NCBI GenBank assembly: GCA_902761035.1 | Contig: CACWIW010000018.1 | Location: 1 to 39,865 of the forward strand | Source of the DNA: an uncultured bacterium | GTDB lineage: Bacteria > Verrucomicrobiota > Kiritimatiellia > RFP12 > UBA1067 | Length of the DNA: 39,865 nucleotides | Reading direction: 5' to 3' | In this document: piece after piece, positions 7,177 to 15,225 of the stretch | Numbering within the stretch: position 1 is the first letter of the stretch | How the letters are laid out: each line of letters opens with the position of its first letter | Notes under the pieces: model-generated | Database searches by the model: none | Seen by the model: the letters and a program-made list of their open reading frames with translations, nothing else | What the model was told of the DNA's origin: nothing | Position numbers and translations under genes: made by a program

Positions 7177-9245
7177 AGGTGATTGGCGTCATAGTGATGT
7201 GGGTGATGTTGGCCGCGCTTGCGCTCTGTGCGCTGCTGTTGCCGCTCGCGCGCCACGCCGACAGGTGGGGGCGCTCCGGACTCCTCCACAGCGCGTTGTC
7301 CAACTTACGGCGGCTTACGCTTCCCTCGCTCCTCGCGCTATTCGCCGCATTCATCGGCTCCGTGGCGCACTCCGGAAAGACGAGCGGCGGCATTGGGACA
7401 ACGGGCATCTTGCCCGTTGCCACGGTCGCGAACGGTTATGCGATTCCAACGGGCGGGACGCCCGTTGTCCCAGTGACCGTCACGCCGCTGGAAATCACAC
7501 AAGGCTACCGGCTTGAAAGCGTAACGACGAACGACGCCGTTTCGTATGCGATGCCGACGAACGGAGTTGAGTACGCGCCGTGGAATCTTCGTGGCGGGTA
7601 CGAGACGCACTTCCCGCTCGACCTCGGCGATTTCGCATTTCCGTTCGGTACGAGCGTGGTACGCCGCTTAGACGTGCTTTCAGGGGGAACAGTTGAGTCG
7701 CTGCCGAGGCAACGGGTGGATGGTGCATACTATTCGTTGATGTCGATCTGCGCGGCGCGTGAGTGGGCGTCGGTTGTGCCAGGGGTGGGCAGGTTCTGGT
7801 GGGCGGATGCGGCGGCGGCGGTCGCGGGGCGACCGCCCTACCGGACGAAGCTCCTTACATGGGAGAATGTGTATGCGGGGCGGGACCGCACGGGGCAGTA
7901 CAACGTGCAGATTGAGTTGTGCGAGGATGGAAACTTTATCACGCGCTCAAATAACGTGGAACGGACGTATCGGCGCATCAACCCAGATGACTGGGACGGT
8001 GACGGCATACCGAACGATGTTGACGGCAACCCATGTTTCTACGATGGCGACTTCAATGGCCCGTCAAACCTTCTTCCCGAAAATGCGAACACGAACGCAT
8101 ACTGCACGGTCAGCGTCGTCGTGACAGGGCCTGATGCATTGGTGAGTTTTACGGGCGACGGGCCAAGCGACTATCCCGATCCTCGTTTCATTGCGAAATC
8201 TGGGGTGACAAACGAGGTTGTAATCCTGATTGGCAAGACCTACCATGTTACGTCGAGTTCCCCTCTCGCATTCGTCGGTGTGTCTGATCCCGAAACGGAT
8301 ATTGTGCAGCTTCGGGGACTTGTGATACGGGTGGTCCGTCCTGTGTCCATCACCAGCGACGGGGGAAACCCGTTCACGATGTCGGTATCCCCTGATAACC
8401 TTGCTGGAACGTTCTCGTGGGGAACGAATTGCTGCAACTCGGCAATCGGCAGCGGAAACATATTTGGCTTCCTGTGTTCCCCTGATTGTTCGTGCGGCGG
8501 ATGCACGGCGGAAGGATCGTATTTGTATGAGGGTTACCGCCTGTATGCTTTGGGCGGGTGGTGCGGTTGTTCTGCGCAAGTGGTGCAGGTTGACGACGTG
8601 GTCGCGTCGCTTGACTGGCCGTCCGTGATTGACGTGGCGCGCACGGGCGAGGCGGCACTGCCGGTCTCGGTGTCGCTGACGAGTCCCGTCCCGACAAATG
8701 GAGTGCTTTCTCTCATTTGGGGTTCGGCTGACGAGGTGCGCGTATGTAGAGATTCTGCCCTTTCTGAAACGATCAGGCAAATCGAGGAGATTGGCGTGAC
8801 AAATTGCATGTCCCTGACGACAAATTTCTATCTGAAGGGCGTCGCGCCGAGCCCAAGTTATGAAAATGGGATCGTGGGGTTGATGTGGAAGGATGAGTTT
8901 GGAAACAGGACGCTTCTATCAAAGCCCTTCACTGTGGTCGAGCGAAGGGCGGAGCCGATAACCGACGAACGCACATCTGAGGTGTCGCCTTTTGCGGTGT
9001 TCAATCCAAGTTGCGCCAATGCCGGCGACGAGGTGCGGTTGCGAGTTTCCGTCTTGCCTTCCCAGATACCTGGTTCCGACATTGTCTGGCGGTGCAAGTC
9101 CGGTTCAGCATCGTTTGTGGGCGGCAATACCGGAATGAGCGTCAAGGCCAGGATGGGGACGGATACAGCGGTATTCGCCGTACAGGTGGGGGATTGCCGT
9201 GCGTCCGAGCTTGAATTGACAGTCAGGGTATGGCCAAGCAACTGA
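7173..9245 (+). CDS. Large membrane-anchored, Cys-rich surface protein, copy B
   Basis: The 690-residue protein has a hydrophobic segment at 4-24 and a second at about 50-65, consistent with an uncleaved anchor or signal. A Ca-binding-like loop lies near residue 271 (DDWDGDGIPNDVDG, thrombospondin type 3 style). A Cys cluster follows (CCNSAIG...CSPDCSCGGC...CGCSAQ). Most of the rest is predicted beta-rich, Ig-like sequence ending ELELTVRVWPSN. Residues around 72-100 (TTGILPV... region) are encoded by an interspersed palindromic repeat at 7394-7472. I do not recognise a family. It is the first gene of a three-gene unit with the helical protein and the protease, and could be their cell-surface partner. 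Confidence 0.75.
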   Translation: MKVIGVIVMWVMLAALALCALLLPLARHADRWGRSGLLHSALSNLRRLTLPSLLALFAAFIGSVAHSGKTSGGIGTTGILPVATVANGYAIPTGGTPVVPVTVTPLEITQGYRLESVTTNDAVSYAMPTNGVEYAPWNLRGGYETHFPLDLGDFAFPFGTSVVRRLDVLSGGTVESLPRQRVDGAYYSLMSICAAREWASVVPGVGRFWWADAAAAVAGRPPYRTKLLTWENVYAGRDRTGQYNVQIELCEDGNFITRSNNVERTYRRINPDDWDGDGIPNDVDGNPCFYDGDFNGPSNLLPENANTNAYCTVSVVVTGPDALVSFTGDGPSDYPDPRFIAKSGVTNEVVILIGKTYHVTSSSPLAFVGVSDPETDIVQLRGLVIRVVRPVSITSDGGNPFTMSVSPDNLAGTFSWGTNCCNSAIGSGNIFGFLCSPDCSCGGCTAEGSYLYEGYRLYALGGWCGCSAQVVQVDDVVASLDWPSVIDVARTGEAALPVSVSLTSPVPTNGVLSLIWGSADEVRVCRDSALSETIRQIEEIGVTNCMSLTTNFYLKGVAPSPSYENGIVGLMWKDEFGNRTLLSKPFTVVERRAEPITDERTSEVSPFAVFNPSCANAGDEVRLRVSVLPSQIPGSDIVWRCKSGSASFVGGNTGMSVKARMGTDTAVFAVQVGDCRASELELTVRVWPSN
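7394..7472. repeat. Two-hairpin palindromic repeat inside the surface-protein gene
   Basis: Outer arms TGGGACAACGGGC (7394-7406) and GCCCGTTGTCCCA (7460-7472) are perfect 13-bp inverted repeats. Inside are two smaller hairpins, ACGGGC/GCCCGT around ATCTT at the left and CAACGGGC/GCCCGTTG around GGGAC at the right. From general knowledge, such repeats give spurious or embedded peptides like TGKMPV and GRDAR in many Verrucomicrobiota and Planctomycetota genomes. Here the repeat is in frame and supplies part of the protein. Confidence 0.75.
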
Positions 9246-9256
9246 AAGGAAGAACG

Positions 9257-10282
9257 ATGAAAAAAACGGTTTTTGTCTGCGCAGCAGCGATAAGTCTTTT
9301 CTCCCTTGCGGATCGCGTTGGCAAGGAGCCCGAACCGGATTGGGATAAGGTCTGTTTCATGATCACGAACAGATGTATCAGGGCTCGCCACCCCGAGGAC
9401 GCGTGGATGACGATTGCCGCAGCCAAGATCAGATACAAACTGTCGTCCGACCAGATGCTCGAGGCATTCAAGCGGTGTATCGACGGACTTGGCGATTCGC
9501 CGCAGGAAAGAATGGCTTGCGCGCGGATTGTTCATTGCATGAACGACAACTGCGGGACGAATGCCCTGCCGTATGTTGAATATCTTATCGAGAATGACAG
9601 GAGGGATGGTGTTGCCGAATGTGCATACCGGCAACTCGTTAAAATGGAGACGAACTTGGATAGGCGGCTGCTGTTTGCTGAGAAGATACTCGACCCCAAA
9701 TCTGGGCACGGCAACTGTTCGCGAATTGTCGTATATCAGGAATTGTGCGACATCTGGGCTAGAACAGAGAGGGATGGAAAACATGCGGACAAGGTGAAAC
9801 TGACTGCTTTCTTCGAGCGGCGTAGGCCGTTGGACAAAGATTTCAAGTATCTTGCTCCGCAGGATTTCAGGCCGGTGAAGAGAGAAGATGAGATTGATTG
9901 GACAAGGGTATGTTATGGCATCAGTAATGCATTCATTAATGCTAAACCTCCACGGGACGCTTATATGCGTTTTGCTGGAACCAGAAATAATTATAATCTT
10001 ACGAGGAATCAGTTGCTCACCGCGTTTGAGCGTTGCTTGAACGGACTCGGAGACGAAGGGCGGGAACTGAAGGCGTGTGAGCAGATAGTATCGTGTTTGG
10101 GCGAGATCTGCGGGACGAATGCAATTCCCTGTCTCGAGCGTTTAGCCATAACCGACCGCCGCGAGTCCGTGGCGTCATGCGCTTTCCGCGAATTGATGAA
10201 AATGAAGCCTTTTGCGGAAGAGACGAATCGCCCCGCCACGCTTCAGGAGTTCCGCGCAGCGAAAAAGGAGAGCGGACGGTGA
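9257..10282 (+). CDS. Exported helical Cys-containing protein, two-domain version
   Basis: The 341-residue protein has a signal peptide (MKKTVFVCAAAISLFSLA) and two homologous domains of about 105 residues. Each starts with DW..VC (near 22 and 216) and runs through CGTNA(L/I)P to RR(D/E)(G/S)VA.CA(Y/F)R. The first domain is nearly the same as the copy-A protein at 5660. The second is more diverged and absent from copy A. Paired Cys positions recur between domains, suggesting disulphides in an exported protein. The start at 9257 follows AAAGGAAG; an in-frame ATG at 9230 lies inside the previous gene. The TGA overlaps the GTG of the protease gene. No known family recognised. Confidence 0.75.
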   Translation: MKKTVFVCAAAISLFSLADRVGKEPEPDWDKVCFMITNRCIRARHPEDAWMTIAAAKIRYKLSSDQMLEAFKRCIDGLGDSPQERMACARIVHCMNDNCGTNALPYVEYLIENDRRDGVAECAYRQLVKMETNLDRRLLFAEKILDPKSGHGNCSRIVVYQELCDIWARTERDGKHADKVKLTAFFERRRPLDKDFKYLAPQDFRPVKREDEIDWTRVCYGISNAFINAKPPRDAYMRFAGTRNNYNLTRNQLLTAFERCLNGLGDEGRELKACEQIVSCLGEICGTNAIPCLERLAITDRRESVASCAFRELMKMKPFAEETNRPATLQEFRAAKKESGR

Positions 10283-11016
10283 AAGCATTGTTCCAATTAT
10301 GCTGTCTGTTGTGTGCCGCGTCCGTGATCGCTGTGGCGCCGATTGATCTATATATCGTCTGTAATACTGACGGAAGTAATCCGGTTATGACAGGTGCGGA
10401 TTTTGAGTCGAAGCTTCCTACGGTCAATGCTTATTTTGCCCAGGTAGGGATGTCGTTCTACCTTCGGTCGCTAAGCTCCATATCGAATAATGCATGGAGG
10501 GTTGTTGAATATGGGAGCGACAAGGCGGACGAATTAAGGAACATTCCCGCTACCGGCGGTGTGAAGATGTTTGCTGTTGAGAGCTTGGATCGGGATACGC
10601 ACGCATTTTCTGGTGAGAATGGAATTGTGTTCACTCCGTCGTGCAGTGCGGACGTCATAGCGCATGAACTGGGCCATGCATGCGGGTTGGCCGATATTTA
10701 CACTGAAAAGACGTTTACTAACGACGCAAACGTTGAAGTGACCATCACGGTGGACGGTGTGGCCTCATCTAATTGGATGCCACTTGACTGGGGACGGTAT
10801 GAAGATGGAATATCGCAGGCTGCGCTTATCGTAAAACTTCTCATGCATGGCGATACAAGTGGGGAGGAATGCGACCTGACCGCCGGAGATGTCTATGGCG
10901 TCGGAATGAGTACAGTGACGAATCCCGTCACTGGTGAAGTCTCATATCCCTATGAACTCAAGATGGTCCCTGTCGGCTTCTGGCTGCACGGGAACCGTTC
11001 GCCACAAAGTCAGTAA
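10279..11016 (+). CDS. Exported metzincin-like zinc metalloprotease, copy B
   Basis: This 245-residue protein starts at a GTG that overlaps the upstream TGA (GTGA), mirroring the ATGA overlap of copy A. A longer frame opening at 10093 lies inside the upstream gene and is rejected. It has a signal peptide of about 20 residues and the zinc motif HELGHACGLAD (H129, E130, H133, G136, D139). It matches copy A along its whole length, including the shared end VGFWLHGNRSPQSQ. Differences are scattered, so the duplication is not recent, yet the catalytic residues are kept in both. A GTG start may lower its output relative to copy A. Confidence 0.78.
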   Translation: MKALFQLCCLLCAASVIAVAPIDLYIVCNTDGSNPVMTGADFESKLPTVNAYFAQVGMSFYLRSLSSISNNAWRVVEYGSDKADELRNIPATGGVKMFAVESLDRDTHAFSGENGIVFTPSCSADVIAHELGHACGLADIYTEKTFTNDANVEVTITVDGVASSNWMPLDWGRYEDGISQAALIVKLLMHGDTSGEECDLTAGDVYGVGMSTVTNPVTGEVSYPYELKMVPVGFWLHGNRSPQSQ

Positions 11017-11045
11017 GTCAGCTGCGGAAAGGCAGATTTTGGGAA

Positions 11046-11074
11046 TGGCGGAGCGAACATAAATTTGGTATACT
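11046..11074 (+). promoter_or_regulatory. Probable promoter of rnfC
   Basis: TATACT (11069-11074), preceded by TTGG, sits 17 bp after a weak -35, TGGCGG (11046-11051). It lies between the cassette and rnfC and would free rnfC from the promoter at 3844. Confidence 0.5.
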
Positions 11075-11131
11075 ACTCCGTGAACGACACGGACTCTAGT
11101 CCAAATGTTCTTCAGCGATAGACTTTCCAAC

Positions 11132-12499
11132 ATGAAAACGACAACTTCTTCATTCAAGTTCCACGGCGGCGTCCACCCGCAGTACAACAAGGACCTCGCG
11201 GCCTCCAAGCCGATCGAGGCGATGCCCCTTCCCAAGCAGCTCGTCGTCTCCATGAGCCAGCACCTCGGCGCGCCGGCGAAATGCCTCGTCAAGAAAGGCG
11301 ACGCCGTCGTCAAGGGCCAGCTCATCGGCGAGCGCAACGGCTTCATCTCCGTGCCCGTACACGCGCCCGTAGCCGGCACGGTCGTGTCCGTCGAACAGCG
11401 GATGGGCCCCGCCGGCGGCTGGGCCGACGCGGTGATCCTCGACGTGTCCGAGGACCAGTCGGCCGCGCCGGCGTTCCTGCCGCCGCTCGACTGGAAATCC
11501 GCCACCCGCGAGGACTTGCTCGCCCGCGTGAACGACGCCGGCATCTGCGGCATGGGCGGCGCGGGCTTCCCTTCCGTGGTGAAGCTCTCCCCGCCGCCCG
11601 ACAAGCACTGTGAATATCTTATCCTGAACGGCGCCGAGTGCGAACCCTACCTCACGAGCGACTACCGCACGATGCTCGAGCGCGCCGACCGCATCCGCTC
11701 GGGCGTGGAGATCATGCGTAAGATCCTCAACGGACCCGCCGTGCGCATCGCCGTGGAGGCGAACAAGCCGGACGCCATCAAGGCCCTTGAAAAGGCGTTC
11801 GCCGACATCGAAGGCAACGTCGAGATCGTCGTCCTGCCGGTCCTCTACCCGCAGGGCAGCGAGAAGCACCAGATCTACGCCACCGTCAAGCGCATCGTCC
11901 CCGAAGGCGCGTTGCCGATCGCCGTCGGGTGCGTCGTGGAGAACGTCGGCACCGTCGCTGCGATCGCGGACGCCGTGGAGAAAGGCATCCCGCTCACGGA
12001 GCGCGTCACGACCGTCTCCGGCGACGGCGTCGTCGAGCCGAAGAACGTGCTTGCGCCCATCGGCACGCGCTACGCGGACCTCGTCGCCTTCTGCGGCGGC
12101 GAGAAGGAAGGCGTGCGCAAGGTGATCAGCGGCGGACCGATGATGGGCTTCAACGTGCCCAATCTCGAAATCGCCACCACGAAGACCACCTCCGGGCTTC
12201 TCTTCTTCACGTCGGCGAAGGTGTTCCAGTACACCTCGAACGCCTGCATCAACTGCGGACGCTGCGTGCGGGCGTGTCCGATGCAGCTGAACCCCGCGTT
12301 CATCTGCTCCGCCGTGGAGTCGAACGACATCGCCGCCGCGCAGAAGATGGACGTGATGGACTGCATCGAGTGCGGCGCCTGCTCGTTCGGCTGCCCCGCC
12401 TACCGCGACATTACCCAGAACTGCCGCCGCGCCAAGGCGTCCATCCGCGCCGCCGCGGCCGCCGCCAAGGCCAAAGCCGCCGCTGCGGCTGCGAAATAA
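11132..12499 (+). CDS. rnfC: Rnf complex NADH-binding subunit RnfC
   Basis: The 455-residue protein begins near FKFHGGVHPQYNK, typical of RnfC. It has a biotinyl-like region (VHAPVAGTVV), the Gly-rich motif CGMGGAGFPS and NGAECEPYLTSDYR of the flavin/NADH fold, and two C-terminal [4Fe-4S] motifs, CINCGRCVRACP and CIECGACSFGCP. RnfC is the NAD(H)-side subunit of the complex. The ATG at 11132 is preferred; another in-frame ATG lies at 11105, and neither has a strong Shine-Dalgarno. The protein ends in an Ala/Lys low-complexity tail. It is separated from rnfB by the duplicated cassette and from rnfD by the rhuM-like and AlbA_2 genes. Confidence 0.93.
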   Translation: MKTTTSSFKFHGGVHPQYNKDLAASKPIEAMPLPKQLVVSMSQHLGAPAKCLVKKGDAVVKGQLIGERNGFISVPVHAPVAGTVVSVEQRMGPAGGWADAVILDVSEDQSAAPAFLPPLDWKSATREDLLARVNDAGICGMGGAGFPSVVKLSPPPDKHCEYLILNGAECEPYLTSDYRTMLERADRIRSGVEIMRKILNGPAVRIAVEANKPDAIKALEKAFADIEGNVEIVVLPVLYPQGSEKHQIYATVKRIVPEGALPIAVGCVVENVGTVAAIADAVEKGIPLTERVTTVSGDGVVEPKNVLAPIGTRYADLVAFCGGEKEGVRKVISGGPMMGFNVPNLEIATTKTTSGLLFFTSAKVFQYTSNACINCGRCVRACPMQLNPAFICSAVESNDIAAAQKMDVMDCIECGACSFGCPAYRDITQNCRRAKASIRAAAAAAKAKAAAAAAK

Positions 12500-12533
12500 C
12501 AAGGGCGTAAACTCGTCAATCCGCGCGCAAGCC

Positions 12534-13619
12534 ATGGCAGAGAAGAAGCAAAAAGGCATGTTGGAGGTCGAACCGCAGAAGTCGTCTGCGGCGCAGTTCC
12601 TCACATACATCGCCTCCACGGGCGCGGGCGGCGAGAAGTACGAGATCCGTTACGAGGATGAAAACATCTGGATGAGCCAGAAGATGCTCGCGGCGGTGTA
12701 TGGGGTGGATTTGCGGACGATAAACTACCATATTAACAGGGTTTTCAGAGACGCAGAACTCGAGAGAGGTACATGTATCCAAAAATATTGGATACATCTG
12801 GATGACGGACGTAACTACGAGGTTGCACACTACAACCTTCAAGTGATAATCGCCATCGGCTTCAAGATCAACAACGAGCGCGCAGTTCAATTTCGCAAAT
12901 GGGCAAACCAGATTGTAAGCGAATATACCGTCAAAGGATGGGTGCTTGACGACCAGCGGCTGAAAGACGGCACTCCACTTGGTGACAAGTATTTCGAGCA
13001 CTTGCTTGCGAGGATTCGCGAGATAAGGATAAGCGAGCGCAAGTTCTACCAGAAGATAACCGATTTGTATGCAACGGCGGTTGACTACGACAAAACCTCG
13101 CAGACCACTCGGCATTTCTTCGCCACTGTACAGAACCGCATGCACGTCGCTGTTCACGGGCATACGGCCGCGCAGTTGATCTATACGCGTGCGGACGCCG
13201 AAAAAGAGCACATGGGGCTGACGACATGGGAGAACGCACCAGACGGGAAAATACAAAAAACCGATGTCGTTGTAGCGAAGAACTATCTCAGTGAAGCCGA
13301 AGTAACGCGCCTAAACCGCATGGTCAACGCTTACATTGACTATGCGGAAGAGATGGCAGAAAAACACATTCCCCTGACAATGGAGGATTGGGTACGCGAG
13401 TTAGATCGCTTTATCGTCTTTTGGAGTCGCGGAGTGCCTGAGAAATGTGTAGAAGAGGTGACCGCCGCACTTGCCAAAGCATACGCCGAGGCGGAGTTCG
13501 AGAAATACCGCATTGTCCAGGACCGGCTTTTCATGAGCGACTACGACCGCTATCTCCTTGCACTTGAAGAAGGGGTAAAAAAGCAAGAAAAACTTCGCAA
13601 GAACAACAATAAGAAATAA
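12534..13619 (+). CDS. RhuM family protein
   Basis: The 361-residue protein matches the RhuM family (PF13310). The N-terminal segment contains IWMSQKMLAAVYGVDLRTINYHINRVFRD, a probable DNA-binding helix-turn-helix. The conserved middle reads WVLDDQRLKDGTPLGDKYFEHLLARIREIRISERKFYQKITDLYATAVDYD, and the C-terminus is charged. RhuM was first named in a Salmonella pathogenicity island. Members often lie beside restriction or other defence genes, but their activity is not established. Here it starts 34 bp after rnfC with no visible Shine-Dalgarno and is followed 7 bp later by the AlbA_2 gene. The pair looks like an accessory insertion within the rnf genes. Confidence 0.85.
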   Translation: MAEKKQKGMLEVEPQKSSAAQFLTYIASTGAGGEKYEIRYEDENIWMSQKMLAAVYGVDLRTINYHINRVFRDAELERGTCIQKYWIHLDDGRNYEVAHYNLQVIIAIGFKINNERAVQFRKWANQIVSEYTVKGWVLDDQRLKDGTPLGDKYFEHLLARIREIRISERKFYQKITDLYATAVDYDKTSQTTRHFFATVQNRMHVAVHGHTAAQLIYTRADAEKEHMGLTTWENAPDGKIQKTDVVVAKNYLSEAEVTRLNRMVNAYIDYAEEMAEKHIPLTMEDWVRELDRFIVFWSRGVPEKCVEEVTAALAKAYAEAEFEKYRIVQDRLFMSDYDRYLLALEEGVKKQEKLRKNNNKK

Positions 13620-13626
13620 ATTAGGA

Positions 13627-15225
13627 ATGACCAAGGCGGAGATAACAGAGCGGATCGCCCAGGGCGAGGATAGCCGGACGCAGTTCAAGCGCGGGCCGAT
13701 AGGCATCGCCAAACTCGCGGCCGAACTCGTGGCGTTCTCTAACGCCTCAGGCGGCTCCATTCTGTTTGGCGTTGACGATGACGGCAATGTCGTGGGACTC
13801 GGTACCAGGGACAAGAAAATCCTAACCGACGACATTAGCAACGCCGCGAACGACAACGTCCGCCCCGCAATCTACCCGCAAACGGAATACCACACCATTC
13901 GCGGCAAGCAGATTCTCTGCGTCACCGTGGCGGAGGGGGCGTTAAAGCCCTACTCCGACAAAAGCGGCAGCTATTGGACAAAGTCCGGCCCTGACAAACG
14001 ACGCATCACGTCCCGCGAGGAACTTCAGCGTATCCTGCAAAAGGCGCACCTGCTCTACGCCGACGAAACGCCGGTTTACGGCACAAGTGCCAAGGACATC
14101 GATCTCTACCACTTTGGCGAGTTTCTCGAACGCAACTACGGGATTTCGGCAGAGAGCGTTCTGGAGCCGGGCAAGGTGGACATCCCGCTCATGCTGCGCA
14201 ACCTGGGCTTTGCATCTGGCGACCAGTTGACTCTCGCAGGGCTTCTCCTCTTCGGAAAGAACCCGCAACGGTACGCGCCTGTCAACGTGGTCAAGTGCGT
14301 TGCGTACTACGGCAACGACATGGCAGGTTCAAACTACCGCGACAGCGAGGATTTCCGCGGGACAATCCGCGACATGTACAGGTCGACAATGCAGTTCATC
14401 CTGCGCAACCTCCGGCACGAGCAGGCCGGACAGGGTTTCAACTCAATCGGAATACCAGAAATCCCGGAAGAAGCATTGCAAGAACTCGTCGCGAACATGT
14501 TCCTCCACCGCGACTACTTCATGTCGTCGCCATGGCGGGTGATGGTGTTCGACAATCGCGTCGAATTGATCAGCCCCGGCTCACTGCCGAATCACCTCAC
14601 GATTGAGATGATAAAATCGGGCGTTTCCGTCGCCCGCAATCCGCTCATCTTCACATTCGCCACAAAGGAGATTCCGTATCGCGGACTTGGCTCCGGCATC
14701 AAGCGCGTAACGGAGATAACAAAACACGTCGAATTCATTTCTGATAGCGAAGCGAACTTCTTCACTGCAAAGGTCTATCGGCAAGAACATGCACCAATAA
14801 AACCGGCCGATGCACCAGTAAGCTGTCCTATAAATTCCCCCGACTGTCCTATAAATTCCCCCGACCGTCCTATAAATCCGCCCGATTGTCCTGTAAATCC
14901 CCACGATTGTCTCGTAAATCCCCACGACTGTCCTATAAGCCCCCATGACTGTCCTATAAATCCCCCCGACTGTCCTATAAATCCGAATGCCGAAGAGATG
15001 TCCGATACCGCGATTCGATTGCTAGAAACAATCAAAGCCAATCCCGGTATCGGCAAGAAAACAATTTCGACCGTTTCTGGCCTCTCTGTCAGGAACATCA
15101 AGTTCCACATTGAACATTCCCTTCGCGGTAAAGTGGAGTTTCGCGGTGCGAAGAAAACTGGCGGTTACTACATTGTCGCAGAATCTAAAACCCAAAGGAC
15201 AAAGGTTAAGAAAAGAAAACAATGA
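13627..15225 (+). CDS. AlbA_2/HATPase_c_4-type putative transcriptional regulator with Cys-Pro repeats
   Basis: The 532-residue protein has an N-terminal AlbA_2 domain (about 12-130; EDSRTQFKRG and AFSNASGGSILFGVDDDG). A GHKL-like C-terminal region typical of COG2865 follows (ALQELVANMFLHRDY, VELISPGSLP, GLGSGIKR). Next come eight copies of a 7-residue repeat of the type CPINPPD (about 400-455) and a winged-helix tail (GIGKKTISTVSGLSVRNIKFHI). COG2865 proteins are predicted DNA-binding regulators often found in defence and accessory islands. Its TGA overlaps the rnfD ATG by 4 bp, so rnfD translation is probably coupled to it. The last dozen codons are Lys/Arg-rich and resemble the AAAGGACA-type array seen between rnfA and rnfB. 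Confidence 0.82.
   Translation: MTKAEITERIAQGEDSRTQFKRGPIGIAKLAAELVAFSNASGGSILFGVDDDGNVVGLGTRDKKILTDDISNAANDNVRPAIYPQTEYHTIRGKQILCVTVAEGALKPYSDKSGSYWTKSGPDKRRITSREELQRILQKAHLLYADETPVYGTSAKDIDLYHFGEFLERNYGISAESVLEPGKVDIPLMLRNLGFASGDQLTLAGLLLFGKNPQRYAPVNVVKCVAYYGNDMAGSNYRDSEDFRGTIRDMYRSTMQFILRNLRHEQAGQGFNSIGIPEIPEEALQELVANMFLHRDYFMSSPWRVMVFDNRVELISPGSLPNHLTIEMIKSGVSVARNPLIFTFATKEIPYRGLGSGIKRVTEITKHVEFISDSEANFFTAKVYRQEHAPIKPADAPVSCPINSPDCPINSPDRPINPPDCPVNPHDCLVNPHDCPISPHDCPINPPDCPINPNAEEMSDTAIRLLETIKANPGIGKKTISTVSGLSVRNIKFHIEHSLRGKVEFRGAKKTGGYYIVAESKTQRTKVKKRKQ
14824..14991 (+). repeat. Eight 21-bp in-frame repeats (minisatellite)
   Basis: Eight units of exactly 21 bp encode variants of Cys-Pro-Ile-Asn-x-x-Asp. 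Internal units differ mainly in the sixth residue (Pro or His) and in single substitutions, such as Arg for Cys in unit 3 and Leu for Pro in unit 5. Length change by whole units would keep the frame. Confidence 0.9.

Larger units (their letters stand above)
5489..11023 (+). other. Tandem duplication of a three-gene exported-protein cassette
   Basis: Copy A (about 5489-7045) and copy B (about 7154-11023) have the same gene order: surface protein, helical Cys protein, metzincin-like protease. Homology starts at a shared GAATACGGATT just before each surface-protein start. It ends shortly after the protease stops, where both copies read CAGCT(A/G)CGGAAAGG. Base composition is clearly more AT-rich than the rnf genes on either side, which suggests acquisition from elsewhere. 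Confidence 0.8.

Noticed and set aside
11150..12619. A 489-codon minus-strand frame opposite rnfC
   Set aside because: Composition dominated by Asp, Gly, His, Val and Arg without a fold signature; rnfC on the other strand has all family motifs.
14824..14991. CRISPR array
   Set aside because: The 21-bp units are contiguous with no spacers and encode an in-frame protein repeat.
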